From Streptomyces lateritius (lineage in GTDB: Bacteria; Actinomycetota; Actinomycetes; Streptomycetales; Streptomycetaceae), in contig NZ_BMTO01000009.1 of assembly GCF_014649715.1 (NCBI RefSeq), positions 124,001 to 188,000 of the forward strand: DNA of 64,000 nucleotides, read 5' to 3'. The notes below the pieces were generated by a model that searched no databases, was not told the DNA's origin, and worked only from the letters and a program-made list of their open reading frames with translations. Shown piece after piece: positions 33,140 through 41,871 of this stretch. Each line of letters begins with the position of its first letter. Within the stretch, counting starts at the first letter, position 1. A program made the position numbers and the translations under genes.

Positions 33140-33570
33140 ACGTGACCTCGGGCGGGGCCCGCCGCCGGCTCCCGCTACCTCGACGCCATCACCGTCCAGG
33201 ACGCCTACCTCGGCCGGCTCGTCGACGTCGCCGCCGCCGACTTCCACCAGCTGGCCCTCGTCCCCGACCCTCCGGGGGCTGGACGGAAAACCGATCCGGC
33301 AGCGGTCCACCGACCCCTTCACCGCGCTGTACGGCTCGCTCTCCGGCCGCGTCGACGAGACCGGCGTCCCCGCCGGCGTCTTCGGCGGCAGCCAGAGCGC
33401 GCCCAGGTGCTCGCTGAGCTTCAACGGCGGCCCCCGCCCCTCGTCAAGAGCTGCACCGCCCACCTCGTCTGCCAGCCCCAGTCCCTCACCGTCCCCCTCC
33501 CCACCGGCGCCTCCGACGTGAGCTTCCGCTTCCGCTGCACCGGCTCCGGATCACTGGTACCGGGTGATCG
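33140..33570 (+). pseudogene. Decayed gene with at least two frameshifts
   Basis: Protein-like sequence can be followed only by changing frame twice. The first stretch begins RYLDAITVQDAYLGRLVDV. The second, from about 33270, includes LDGKPIRQRSTDPFTALYG and GVPAGVFGGSQSAP. The third, from about 33427, includes LVKSCTAHLVCQPQSLTVPL and FRFRCTGSG. No single frame is open throughout. I do not recognise the original family. It lies between the LAQTG protein and the HAD phosphatase genes. Confidence 0.55.
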
Positions 33571-33676
33571 GCGGGGTCAAGATCCAGGCTTCCTGATTAG
33601 GGTGGGGGCGTCGCCACAGCGCTGTCGCGGCGCCCCAGCACATCGCACGTTGTTCGTACGGCAGGAGTCCCCGCAC

Positions 33677-34456
33677 ATGGCAGAGCGCAAGCCGATCGAA
33701 TCCTGGCTCACCGACATGGACGGCGTCCTCATCCACGAGGGTGTCCCGATCCCCGGCGCCGACGCCTTCATCAAGAAACTGCGGGAGACCGGGAAGCCGT
33801 TCCTGGTCCTCACGAACAACTCGATGTACACCGCCCGCGACCTGCACGCCCGCCTCGCCCGCATGGGCCTGGACGTGCCCGTCGAGAACATCTGGACCTC
33901 GGCGCTCGCGACCGCCCGGTTCCTCGACGACCAGCGCCCCGGCGGCACGGCGTACGTCATCGGTGAGGCCGGTCTGACCACCGCGCTGCACGACATCGGC
34001 TACGTCCTGACCGACCACGCCCCCGACTACGTGGTGCTCGGCGAGACCCGGACGTACTCCTTCGAGGCCATGACCAAGGCGGTCCGGCTGATCAACGCCG
34101 GTGCCCGGTTCATCTGCACCAACCCGGACGAGACCGGCCCCTCCCTCGAAGGGCCGCTCCCGGCCACGGGCTCCGTCGCCGCGCTGATCACGAAGGCCAC
34201 CGGCAAGGACCCGTACTTCGCGGGCAAGCCCAACCCCCTGATGATGCGCACCGGCCTCAACGCGATCGGCGCCCACTCGGAGTCGAGCGCCATGATCGGC
34301 GACCGGATGGACACGGACATCCTCGCCGGACTGGAGGCGGGCATGCAGACCTTCCTGGTGCTCACGGGCCTGACAGGCCTGGCGGAGGTGGACCGCTACC
34401 CGTTCCGTCCGTCCAAGATCGTCGACTCGATCGCCGACATCGTGGACCGCGTCTGA
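33677..34456 (+). CDS. HAD-IIA family hydrolase (NagD-like)
   Basis: A 259-residue HAD phosphatase of subfamily IIA. Motif I is WLTDMDGVLIHEG (catalytic Asp pair near residues 13-15), motif II LVLTNNS, and the late motif MIGDRMDTDILAGLEAGM supplies the Mg2+ aspartates. The large C2-type cap lies between residues 70 and 180. NagD-like enzymes dephosphorylate nucleotides and sugar phosphates. The start at ATG 33677 gives the full family length; upstream in-frame codons belong to the decayed gene region. Confidence 0.92.
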   Translation: MAERKPIESWLTDMDGVLIHEGVPIPGADAFIKKLRETGKPFLVLTNNSMYTARDLHARLARMGLDVPVENIWTSALATARFLDDQRPGGTAYVIGEAGLTTALHDIGYVLTDHAPDYVVLGETRTYSFEAMTKAVRLINAGARFICTNPDETGPSLEGPLPATGSVAALITKATGKDPYFAGKPNPLMMRTGLNAIGAHSESSAMIGDRMDTDILAGLEAGMQTFLVLTGLTGLAEVDRYPFRPSKIVDSIADIVDRV

Positions 34457-34551
34457 GTCCGGCCGGATCCGAGGGGGGAGTCCCCCGACCGCGCCCCTGC
34501 GGATGCGAAACGACCGGAACCGGGTGACCCTGCCATTACCAGGAGGTCACG

Positions 34552-35226
34552 ATGCGTTCAGGTCCCATTGCTCTTCGTGCCGCAGGGGCGGCGGCCCTGC
34601 TGGTACTGGCACCCACGGCCGGTACCGCGTCCGCCCATGACGGGGTGAAGGTCACCGTCACGCCGTCCACCGCCAAGCCGGGAACGGATGTCGACATCCG
34701 CGTCCACGGCTGCAAAGGCACGACCGGCGCCGCCAGGTCCAAGGCGTTCGTCGCCGAGGCCGAGCTCACCGGCCGTGACGGCGGCGACTTTCCGCTGTTC
34801 GGCGACACCATGATCAAGTCTGATCTGGTCGAGGGTACGTACAAGGTGAGCGTGACCTGCGACGGTCACGACCACCGGGACGTCGGCACGGTCCGGGTCC
34901 AGCACCGCAAGCCGGAGCCGACCCACAAACCCACCCACAAGCCGACCCACCAGCCCACGCACCACGAGCCCACCCACAAGCCGACCCACCACCGGCCCAC
35001 GTACCACCCGACCCCGATCGCCCCGGTCCGGGCCGGAGGCGGCGGCGCGGCCCTGGCCGTACCGGCGGGACCGGTGGCCCCCGGCGTCGCGCAGACCGCG
35101 AGCGAGAGCGGTCTCGGCACCCCGTACACCCTCGTCGGCCTGGGCATGGCCGCGGTCGCCGCGGTCGCCGTCGCCGTCCGCAGCGCGCGCCGCCGCCGGA
35201 CGGACTCGGCCCCGGGCGCGGACTGA
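34552..35226 (+). CDS. Secreted His/Thr-repeat protein next to class F sortase
   Basis: A 224-residue exported protein. Residues 1-28 are a signal peptide ending TASA. An Ig-like domain (VKVTVTPSTAKPGTDVDIRVHG, about residues 32-53, onward) contains two cysteines (near residues 54 and 103). About 40 residues of THKP/THHRP repeats follow, likely metal-binding by composition. A C-terminal membrane helix and the basic RRRRTD tail end it. There is no clear LPxTG signal. The class F sortase gene begins 3 bp after the stop, so the two are co-transcribed and possibly functionally linked. Confidence 0.75.
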   Translation: MRSGPIALRAAGAAALLVLAPTAGTASAHDGVKVTVTPSTAKPGTDVDIRVHGCKGTTGAARSKAFVAEAELTGRDGGDFPLFGDTMIKSDLVEGTYKVSVTCDGHDHRDVGTVRVQHRKPEPTHKPTHKPTHQPTHHEPTHKPTHHRPTYHPTPIAPVRAGGGGAALAVPAGPVAPGVAQTASESGLGTPYTLVGLGMAAVAAVAVAVRSARRRRTDSAPGAD

Positions 35227-35228
35227 CC

Positions 35229-35897
35229 ATGTCCTCCGGATCCGGAACCCGTCCGGCGGGCACCGGACGGATGATGACCGGTGTGGCCTGGGCGGTCCTG
35301 CTCCTGGCGCTGTGGCTGTGGGGCCGTGAGGTCACCGAAGGCCCCGGCGGCAGCTCGGCGCCGACCCACGGTGACATCGCCGCGGTCGGCCGCCCCCTGG
35401 GCGTCCCGCTGCCCCCGGCGCACCGGCCCCTCGAGGCCGCGGAGCCCCGCCGAGTCGAGATCCCCTCGCTCGGCATCACGGCGCCGGTCGTCGCGCGCGG
35501 CCTCGACCGTACGGGGGCGGTGGACCCGCCGCCGTACGAGATGCCCCACTCGGTCGGCTGGTTCCGCACCGGCACGCGGCCGGGAGCGGAGGGCGCCGCC
35601 CTCTTCGTCGGCCATGTCGACACCGAGACCCGGCCCGCCGTCTTCTACGGGCTGAGCTCCGCCCGCCCCGGCGCCACCGTGAAGGTCACCCGCGCGGACG
35701 GCTCGGTCGCCGAGTTCACCATCGACGACGTCCAGGTCTTCCCGCGCGAGCGGTTCGACGCGCGGAAGGTGTACGGGCAGCGGGTGGCCGACCGGGCCGA
35801 GCTGCGCCTGATCACCTGCGGCGGCAGCTTCGACCGCACCTCCGGCACGTACACGGCGAACGTGGTCGTCTCCGCCTACCTCACGGGTACTGCTTGA
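35229..35897 (+). CDS. Class F sortase
   Basis: A 222-residue protein with one N-terminal membrane helix (TGVAWAVLLLALWLWG) and a sortase barrel. RVEIPSLGITAPVVARGLDRTG (about residues 76-97) opens the domain. The catalytic His is in ALFVGHVDTET, the Cys in LRLITCGGSFD, and the Arg follows in FDRTSGTYTANVVV. LITCGG is the class F signature. Substrates of this class are poorly known. It is in an operon with the His/Thr-repeat protein and ends before a strong hairpin. Confidence 0.92.
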   Translation: MSSGSGTRPAGTGRMMTGVAWAVLLLALWLWGREVTEGPGGSSAPTHGDIAAVGRPLGVPLPPAHRPLEAAEPRRVEIPSLGITAPVVARGLDRTGAVDPPPYEMPHSVGWFRTGTRPGAEGAALFVGHVDTETRPAVFYGLSSARPGATVKVTRADGSVAEFTIDDVQVFPRERFDARKVYGQRVADRAELRLITCGGSFDRTSGTYTANVVVSAYLTGTA

Positions 35898-35916
35898 ACC
35901 GGAGGCGCGTACGACC

Positions 35917-35947
35917 GAGGCCCCCTCACCGATGGTGAGGGGGCCTC
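35917..35947. terminator. 14-bp perfect hairpin between sortase and tRNA-Lys
   Basis: GAGGCCCCCTCACC and GGTGAGGGGGCCTC with a GAT loop. It can end both the class F sortase transcript (+) and the tRNA-Lys transcript (-). Confidence 0.85.
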
Positions 35948-35956
35948 GACTCTGCG

Positions 35957-36030
35957 TGCGCCGCCAGGGACTCGAACCCCGGACCCGCTGATTAAGAGTC
36001 AGCTGCTCTAACCAACTGAGCTAGCGGCGC
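35957..36030 (-). tRNA. tRNA-Lys (anticodon CUU), copy 1
   Basis: A 74-nt gene with acceptor GCGCCGC/GCGGCGC and discriminator A. The anticodon loop is ACTCTTAAT with anticodon CTT. The T-arm GGGGTTCGAGTCCC is intact. The sequence is identical to the copies at 46621 and 57585. Confidence 0.97.
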
Positions 36031-36212
36031 CTGCTGACCTGCATAACTCTACCGGACGCCAGCGGGTGCTCCTGACCATTGGTGGCCACTCCCGGCCTGT
36101 CGGATGGTCCTTTCTTAGCTTCGATCCGTCAAAATGTGATTTGTCCAGACAGTTGAGACACTGACGCCCACTACGGCGCCAAAAGATCTTGACGAGTGTG
36201 GAGGGGAATCGC

Positions 36213-37631
36213 ATGAGTGTGCCGGTCTTCGAGGAGTTCGAGCCCGCGGTCGACTGCGGCTGCGCGGGCTGCGCCCACCAGCGGCGCGATCATGCCCTTG
36301 GCATGCCCGTACGGGCAGGCGGTCACCCGGCGGCGCACGGAGCGCGCCGCGCGCTGGTCCTGGTGACCGCGGCGGGAGTCGTCCTGGGCGGAGGAGGCCC
36401 GAGCGCCTTCGCCCGCCCTCCGGACGCCCGCCTCCCCGGCACCCCGGCGGACGTCACCGATATGACGAGCGTGGCGGACGTGGCGAGTGTGGTGGACCGG
36501 GCGAGCAGGGCGGAGTCGGCGGAAGCCGTCGCTCCCGGCCCGGACACGCCCCAGGGTGGCGCCGGCCCGCTGCACGGAGCGCCGGGCCCCGGCCCCCAGC
36601 CGGCCCCCGGGGCCACCCCGACGGACAGCCAGATCACCGTCCAGTCCCTGCGCAAGACCACCCGCACCGAGATCATCAACCGCGCCAAGCTGTGGGTGCG
36701 GGCCCAGGTTCCGTACTCCATGGAGAAGTACTGGACGGACGGATACCGCCAGGACTGCTCCGGCTACATCTCGATGGCGTGGAACCTGCGGGCCAACGAG
36801 TGGACCGGAAGCCTCGACCGCTTCGGCGAACGGATCGAGCGCACCGAGCTTCAGCCCGGCGACATCCTGCTCTTCCACAACCCGGCCGACCCGACCAAGG
36901 GCTCGCACGTCACGGTCTTCGGCGGCTGGACGGACTACACCCACACGTCGTACATCGCGTACGAGCAGGTGAAGCCGCGTTCGCGCAAGCAGGCCACGCC
37001 GCTGGCGTACTGGACGCACTCCGACCGCTATACGGCCTACCGCTACAAGGGGATCGTGAGCGGGGGCGGTGGCAGCGGTGCCGGAGGCGGTTCGTCCGCC
37101 GCGGTCGCGTATCCGGGCACGTCGAAGTTCGGGTCCGGCGCGAACAACGCGCACGTGACCCGGCTCGGGAAGCTGCTCGTCCAGCGTGGCGGCAAGAAGT
37201 ACTACAGCCAGGGGCCCGGGCCGCGCTGGGGCGAGGCGGACCGCCGGGCGACCCAGGCGTTCCAGCGGGCACAGGGCTGGAAGGGCGAGGAGGCGGACGG
37301 GCTGTCCGGGCCGCATACCTGGCGGCTGCTCGTGAACGGCCAGGGCAGGAGCATCGGCGGTTCGAGTGGTTCGAGCGGTCCGAGCGCGAATGCGCCGGGG
37401 TTCCCCGGGCGTGGCTACTTCCGTCCGGGCCGATCCAGCGCATATGTGGAGAAGCTGGGCAAACAGCTGGTGAAGCGGGGCTACGGCAAGCACTACCTGT
37501 CGGGTCCCGGTCCGCGCTGGTCGGAGGCGGACCGTCGCAATGTCGAGGCGTTCCAGCGGGCGCAGGGATGGCGCGGCGGCGCGGCCGACGGCTACCCCGG
37601 CCCGGAGACCTGGCGGCGTCTGTTCCGATGA
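36213..37631 (+). CDS. Membrane-anchored NlpC/P60-like protein with two peptidoglycan-binding domains
   Basis: A 472-residue protein. The short cytoplasmic N-terminus carries CGCAGCAHQRRDHA, then a helix at about residues 46-62. An NlpC/P60-like domain has YRQDCSGYISMAW (Cys182) and GSHVTVFGGW for His. Two similar peptidoglycan-binding-like repeats follow, each with GPGPRWGEADRR or GPGPRWSEADRR and AFQRAQGW, joined by Gly/Ser linkers. It probably binds and may cleave peptidoglycan outside the cell. ATG 36213 follows GGAGGGGAA. The SPFH gene follows 24 bp later. Confidence 0.88.
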   Translation: MSVPVFEEFEPAVDCGCAGCAHQRRDHALGMPVRAGGHPAAHGARRALVLVTAAGVVLGGGGPSAFARPPDARLPGTPADVTDMTSVADVASVVDRASRAESAEAVAPGPDTPQGGAGPLHGAPGPGPQPAPGATPTDSQITVQSLRKTTRTEIINRAKLWVRAQVPYSMEKYWTDGYRQDCSGYISMAWNLRANEWTGSLDRFGERIERTELQPGDILLFHNPADPTKGSHVTVFGGWTDYTHTSYIAYEQVKPRSRKQATPLAYWTHSDRYTAYRYKGIVSGGGGSGAGGGSSAAVAYPGTSKFGSGANNAHVTRLGKLLVQRGGKKYYSQGPGPRWGEADRRATQAFQRAQGWKGEEADGLSGPHTWRLLVNGQGRSIGGSSGSSGPSANAPGFPGRGYFRPGRSSAYVEKLGKQLVKRGYGKHYLSGPGPRWSEADRRNVEAFQRAQGWRGGAADGYPGPETWRRLFR

Positions 37632-37655
37632 CCCCGAGAGCATGAGGTGGACCGA

Positions 37656-40565
37656 ATGACCCGATCGACCCCGAACCCGCTGGGCCCGATGCCAGGGGAA
37701 TCCGGCGCGGCGGCCACGCGCGACGCGGCCCGCACGGCAAGACGCCTGACCACCGAGCCCCGCAGGTCGCGCCCAAGGCCGCCGGGGGCGGGGGCCGGCG
37801 GCGAGGCGCGGTCGGAGGGCCCGCCGGCCGACGCGCCCGGCCACGTCCCCCCGGAGACCCCCGCGGGTGCGGAGGACTCCGCCGCGACACCTGCGCCCCC
37901 GCCCGCCTCGGCCGCGGGCACGGCTTCCCCGCCGGCCGCGGCGGGCGTGGGGGCCGGTACGGGGACGGCTCCGGCCGGCGGAGAACCCGCCCCCGATACG
38001 GCTCCGGCGGCCGGTGACCCCGACCTCGGTACGGCTCCGGTTGTTTCCGAGCCGGGCACCGGTACGACCCCGGCCCCCGCGGCGCCCGGCACGCCGGCGG
38101 CTGCGGTTGCCTCGGCCCCCGGTACCGGTGCGACTCCGCCAGCTGATGGCCCCGGTCTTGGTGCGGCCCCGTCCGGTTCGGAGCCGGGCTCCGGTGCGGT
38201 TCCGGCAGGTGGAGGTCCCGGCCTCGGCGGGGGCTACCGCCCTGGGTCGGCCCCGGTCGGTTGGGCGCCCGGCGCGGCGATGGCCCTGGCGGGTTCACAG
38301 CCCGGCGGGGGTGCGGTTCCGGCGTGCGGAGGCCCCGGTCTTGGTGTGGCCCCGGACGGTTCGGCGCCCGGCGCGGGTGCGGTTCCGGCAGGTGGAGGTC
38401 CCGGCCTCGGCGGGGACTACCGCCCTGGGTCGGCCCCGGCCGGCTCGGCGCCCGGCGCGGCGATGGCCCTGGCGGGTTCACAGCCCGGCGCGGGTGCGGT
38501 TCCGGCGTGCGGAGACCCCGGTCTTGGTGCGGCCCCGGACGGTTCGGCGCCCGGTACGGCGTGCGGAGGCCCTGGTCTTGGTGCGGCCCCGGCCGGCTCG
38601 GCGCCCGGCACGGGCGCGGCTCCGGCAGACGAAGGTCCCGGCCTTGGCGGGGATTACCGCCCTGGGTCGGCCCCGGCCGGCTCGGCGCCCGGCGGGGCGA
38701 TGGCCCCGGACGGTTCGGCGCCCGGCGCGGGTGCGACTCCGGCAGCTGATGGCCCCGGTCTTGGTGCGGCCCCGGCCGGCTCGGCGCCCGGCACGGGCGC
38801 GGCTCCGGCAGACGAAGGTCCCGGCCTTGGTGGGGATTCCCGCTCTGGGGCGGCCACGACCGGTCTGGAGCCCGGACCGGGTTCGGCTCAGGGGGGCGGT
38901 GGTCCCCGTCTCGGTACGGCCGGCGCCGGTTCGGAGCCGGGCTCCGGTGCGGATCCGGCAGACGGAGGCCTTGGCCTCGGTACGCCCCCCGCCGCTGCGG
39001 ATTCCGGCGCGAGTACGGCTCCGGCGGGCGGGAGCCCCCGGCCCGGGGTGGCCCCGGCCGGCTCTGAACCCGGCGGCGGTGCTGCTCCGGCAGGTGGAGG
39101 GCCCCGCTCGAACGCGGGTCCCCGCCCAGGGTCGGCCTCGGCGGGTTCGGAGGCCGGTACAGGTACGACTCCGGCGGGCGGGAGCCCCCGTCCCAGGTCG
39201 GCCCCGGCCGGTTCGGAGCCCCGGGCCGGCGGCGCGGTAACCGCCGGGGAAGGCGCCTCGCATCACACCGCCCCCGGGCGGGCTCGGGCCAAGGAGGCCG
39301 GGGACGAGGTTCCGGCCATCGCGGGCGTGCGGATCGGGGGTGTCGCCGTGCCGGCCGCCGACGAGGCCGGCCCGGCCCCGGCCCCGGCCCCGCCGGCGCG
39401 GGCAGGAGGCCGACGGAAGACGATCATCGGGACCGAGACGACCGGGTCGATCCCCGTGCACCTGCTCTTCCGGGACGAGCCGGAACCGACCGGCCGAGAC
39501 CACCCCCGCCCCGCGGACGACGACGACGGCCCCGCCACCGTCGCCTTGGCCGGCCGCGTGGTGGCCACCGCGACCGCGACCCCCACCCTCGCGCCGCTCA
39601 AGGCGGTCATCCCCGGTCCCGCCCGGCCCGCCGCCCCCTCCCGCCCCGCCCCCACCGCCGACCCTCAGCTCGTCGAGCGGCCCGGGACCGCCCTGCCCGG
39701 GTGGATGGGGGTCGTCGGCGGGATGCTGGCGCTCACCGCGTGCGCGGCCATCGTGTGGGAGGCCGGGGCGGTGCCCGATTCGGTCGCCCGGATGCTCCGG
39801 CTGCCCCCACGCCCGTACCACGGCATCCACCTCGGCCAGTGGGCGCTGCTCGCCCTCGGGGTCCTGGCCACCCTCTTCGCCTTCGGTGGTCTCGGCCGTG
39901 GCCGGGTCGGCTACGCCTGGGTCCTCACCCTCTTCGGTGACTACCGCGGCAGCGTCCGCCGTACCGGTCTCCTCTGGGTCAACCCCCTCCTCCTGCGCCG
40001 CCGGGTCGACGTCCGCCTCCGCCACTGGCGGAGCGAGCCGCTCTCCGCGGTGGACGCCAAGGGCACCGCGCTCCACGTCGTCGTCCTCGTCGTCTGGCGC
40101 ATCCGGGACACCGTCCGTGCCGCGCTCGGGGTCGACGGCCACGAGGAGTACCTGCGCGAGCAGGTGGAGGCGGCCATGGCCCGGGTCCTCTCCCAGCTCC
40201 CGGCCGACGCCTTCCACGAGGACGCCCCGACCCTGCGCGACGCCGAGGCGGTCGGCGAGGCCCTGACCCGGATGCTCTCCGCGGAGTGCGCCCCCGTCGG
40301 CCTCGACGTCTTCTCGGCGCAGCCGACCCGTATCGAGTACGCCCCCGAGATCGCGGCGGCGATGCGGCGCCGCCGGATCGCCGCGATCGACGCCAAGCAC
40401 CGGGACAGCGTCCTGACCGCCGTCGTGGACTCGGTGGACGACGTGGTCCACCGGCTGACCACGCGTGGTCTGGTCGAGCTGGACGACTACGAGCGCAAGT
40501 CGCTGGTCAAGGACCTGACGGTGGCCTTCTACACCGGTCGCTCCACGTCGGGGGAAGGCGCGTGA
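37656..40565 (+). CDS. Large SPFH/Band-7 membrane protein with repeat-rich N-terminal region
   Basis: A 969-residue protein. Residues about 30-550 are low complexity, rich in Gly, Ala, Pro and Ser, with imperfect 20- and 60-residue repeats built on PGLGAAPAGSAPGTGA. Then two membrane helices (WMGVVGGMLALTACAAIVWEAG and GQWALLALGVLATLFAFGGL). The SPFH domain has GDYRGSVRRTGLLWVNPLL and WRIRDTVRAALGVDGHEEYLREQVEAAM-type stretches. SPFH proteins form membrane microdomain scaffolds. ATG 37656 follows GAGGTGG. It is likely co-transcribed with the upstream cell-wall protein. Confidence 0.85.
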   Translation: MTRSTPNPLGPMPGESGAAATRDAARTARRLTTEPRRSRPRPPGAGAGGEARSEGPPADAPGHVPPETPAGAEDSAATPAPPPASAAGTASPPAAAGVGAGTGTAPAGGEPAPDTAPAAGDPDLGTAPVVSEPGTGTTPAPAAPGTPAAAVASAPGTGATPPADGPGLGAAPSGSEPGSGAVPAGGGPGLGGGYRPGSAPVGWAPGAAMALAGSQPGGGAVPACGGPGLGVAPDGSAPGAGAVPAGGGPGLGGDYRPGSAPAGSAPGAAMALAGSQPGAGAVPACGDPGLGAAPDGSAPGTACGGPGLGAAPAGSAPGTGAAPADEGPGLGGDYRPGSAPAGSAPGGAMAPDGSAPGAGATPAADGPGLGAAPAGSAPGTGAAPADEGPGLGGDSRSGAATTGLEPGPGSAQGGGGPRLGTAGAGSEPGSGADPADGGLGLGTPPAAADSGASTAPAGGSPRPGVAPAGSEPGGGAAPAGGGPRSNAGPRPGSASAGSEAGTGTTPAGGSPRPRSAPAGSEPRAGGAVTAGEGASHHTAPGRARAKEAGDEVPAIAGVRIGGVAVPAADEAGPAPAPAPPARAGGRRKTIIGTETTGSIPVHLLFRDEPEPTGRDHPRPADDDDGPATVALAGRVVATATATPTLAPLKAVIPGPARPAAPSRPAPTADPQLVERPGTALPGWMGVVGGMLALTACAAIVWEAGAVPDSVARMLRLPPRPYHGIHLGQWALLALGVLATLFAFGGLGRGRVGYAWVLTLFGDYRGSVRRTGLLWVNPLLLRRRVDVRLRHWRSEPLSAVDAKGTALHVVVLVVWRIRDTVRAALGVDGHEEYLREQVEAAMARVLSQLPADAFHEDAPTLRDAEAVGEALTRMLSAECAPVGLDVFSAQPTRIEYAPEIAAAMRRRRIAAIDAKHRDSVLTAVVDSVDDVVHRLTTRGLVELDDYERKSLVKDLTVAFYTGRSTSGEGA
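38140..38880 (+). repeat. In-frame tandem repeats in the SPFH gene
   Basis: Long near-identical DNA stretches recur, for example GGGGACTACCGCCCTGGGTC (38412-38431), with one-base variants at 38232 and 38652. The main unit is roughly 180 bp and keeps the reading frame. Such repeats should vary in number between strains and may be misassembled in short-read data. Confidence 0.75.
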
Positions 40566-40604
40566 GTGGTATGGACAGGTTCAACTTCCGTCAATACTTT
40601 GGTA

Positions 40605-40620
40605 CTTGGTCTAGACCGGA
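40605..40620. promoter_or_regulatory. DasR operator (dre-like) upstream of the LPMO gene
   Basis: CTTGGTCTAGACCGGA contains the dre core TGGTCTAGACC and differs from the consensus at the outer positions. It lies 94 bp upstream of the chitin-active LPMO start, within the promoter region. Confidence 0.8.
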
Positions 40621-40713
40621 ATAGGCACTACCGCGGAACGCGCACGACCAGCAATACCCGCACGCGTGCAGCACGGCTCATCGAACTCCCCCACGTTCAC
40701 CAGGAGCGACAGC

Positions 40714-41304
40714 ATGCGCAAAAAGATAGGTGTGGCGGCGGTGGCGCTCGGCGTCGCCGGCGCCTCCCTCTTCGCCACGACCAGTGCCAGTAGCCACGGC
40801 TACACCGACTCCCCGATCAGCCGGCAGAAGCTCTGCGCCAACGGCACCGTGACCAACTGCGGCTCCATCCAATGGGAGCCGCAGTCGGTCGAGGGCCCCA
40901 AGGGCTTCCCGTCCGCAGGACCCGCCGACGGCAGGATCTGCTCCGCCGGCCTCACCCAGTTCGCTCAGCTCGACGATCCGCGTGGCGGCAACTGGCCCGC
41001 CACCCAGGTCACGGCGGGCCAGAGCTACAGCTTTCGCTGGCAGTTCACCGCCCGTCACCGCACCTCCGACTTCCGGTACTACATCACCAAGAACGGCTGG
41101 GACCGGACCAAGCCGCTCACCCGGGCAGCCCTCGACTCCCAGCCCTTCCTGACCGTCCCGTACAACAGTCAGCAGCCGCCGGCCACGCTCTCGCACTCCG
41201 GGACCATCCCGGCGGGCAAGACCGGAAAGCATCTGATCCTGGCGGTCTGGACGGTCGCGGACACCGCGAACGCCTTCTACGCCTGCTCGGACGTCCAGTT
41301 CTGA
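40714..41304 (+). CDS. Chitin-active lytic polysaccharide monooxygenase (AA10, CHB-like)
   Basis: A 196-residue secreted protein. The signal peptide ends ASS before His28, which becomes the N-terminal copper ligand. The second brace histidine is in FTARHRTSDF (His115). The axial aromatic lies in NAFYACSDVQF at the C-terminus. PLTRAALDS and a four-cysteine pattern are typical of single-domain AA10 chitin-binding proteins. The enzyme oxidatively cuts crystalline chitin and helps GH18 chitinases. ATG 40714 follows CAGGAGCG; a dre-like box lies upstream. The stop codon is inside the first unit of a 14-bp tandem repeat. Confidence 0.95.
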   Translation: MRKKIGVAAVALGVAGASLFATTSASSHGYTDSPISRQKLCANGTVTNCGSIQWEPQSVEGPKGFPSAGPADGRICSAGLTQFAQLDDPRGGNWPATQVTAGQSYSFRWQFTARHRTSDFRYYITKNGWDRTKPLTRAALDSQPFLTVPYNSQQPPATLSHSGTIPAGKTGKHLILAVWTVADTANAFYACSDVQF

Positions 41305-41350
41305 CCCGCCAGTTCTGACCCGCCAGTTCTGGTCAGCCAGTTCTGACCTG
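41295..41350 (+). repeat. Four tandem 14-bp repeats over the LPMO stop codon
   Basis: The unit CCAGTTCTGACCCG occurs four times (two perfect, two with two or three changes). The first unit encodes the last residues and stop of the LPMO, so the final codons have been copied into the 3' untranslated region. Confidence 0.9.
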
Positions 41351-41399
41351 TCGAGCCTGACCGGTTCAGTCCTCACGGGTGGCCGGCAACTGTTCGGCG

Positions 41400-41660
41400 T
41401 AAGACCGTGGCGGAGCTCGTGCAGGCGTCGGCGGGGCGACCACCGGATCGGACCGAGGAGCCGGCACCTGGTCGTCGCGGTAGCCGCCGCGCGGGCTGCG
41501 CTGCTCGTCGATCTGCCGCCCCGAGGTGCCGAGCCGCACCTCGGGGTGCTCCTCGACAACACGCCGGAGTTCCCGCTCCGGCTCGGCGCGGCGGCCCTCG
41601 CGAGGGCCGCCGTACCGAGGCGGCGATCTGCGCCCCGGGCCGGCCCGCGGCGGCGGGCCG
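41400..41660 (+). pseudogene. Remnant of an AMP-dependent acyl-CoA synthetase
   Basis: Frame-broken fragments match the N-terminus of fatty-acyl-CoA synthetases: KTVAELVQASAG at about 41400-41440, then in another frame LVVAVAAARAALLVDLPP and HLGVLLDNTPEFPLRLGAAA at about 41465-41605. No AMP-binding motif or downstream domain remains. The rest of the 41351-41871 gap holds no gene I can support apart from the promoter region near 41821. Confidence 0.55.
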
Positions 41661-41820
41661 CTCTCCGCGATCGGTACGCCACCCCGGGCGCCCTCTGTCG
41701 CCGTCGCGGGGTGCGCTGCCGCGCCGACGAAGCTAGGTTTTCGGGCGCTCTTCGGCTCGTAACGTTCGGTTAACCCCGCAAACGACTTTGCCGAGTTATC
41801 GTCATCCTTGACCGGTCGTT

Positions 41821-41835
41821 GACCAACTGTTGGTC
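41821..41835. promoter_or_regulatory. Palindrome upstream of the carbonic anhydrase/SulP unit
   Basis: GACCAACTGTTGGTC is a perfect 7+1+7 palindrome, 37 bp before the small secreted protein gene. It is a possible repressor site; it does not match dre. Confidence 0.4.
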
Positions 41836-41871
41836 TGCGCCTGAGGTTGTGAACCGCGGGGAGGGGGGCGT

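Noticed and set aside
38478..40451. 657-codon minus-strand frame and a 457-codon plus-strand frame within the SPFH gene
   Set aside because: Arg/Gly-rich translations from the repeat region, with no domain or ribosome site; the SPFH frame carries the recognisable domain.
41821..41835. GACCAACTGTTGGTC as a dre site
   Set aside because: It lacks the TGGTCTAGACCA core; it was kept only as an unassigned palindrome.
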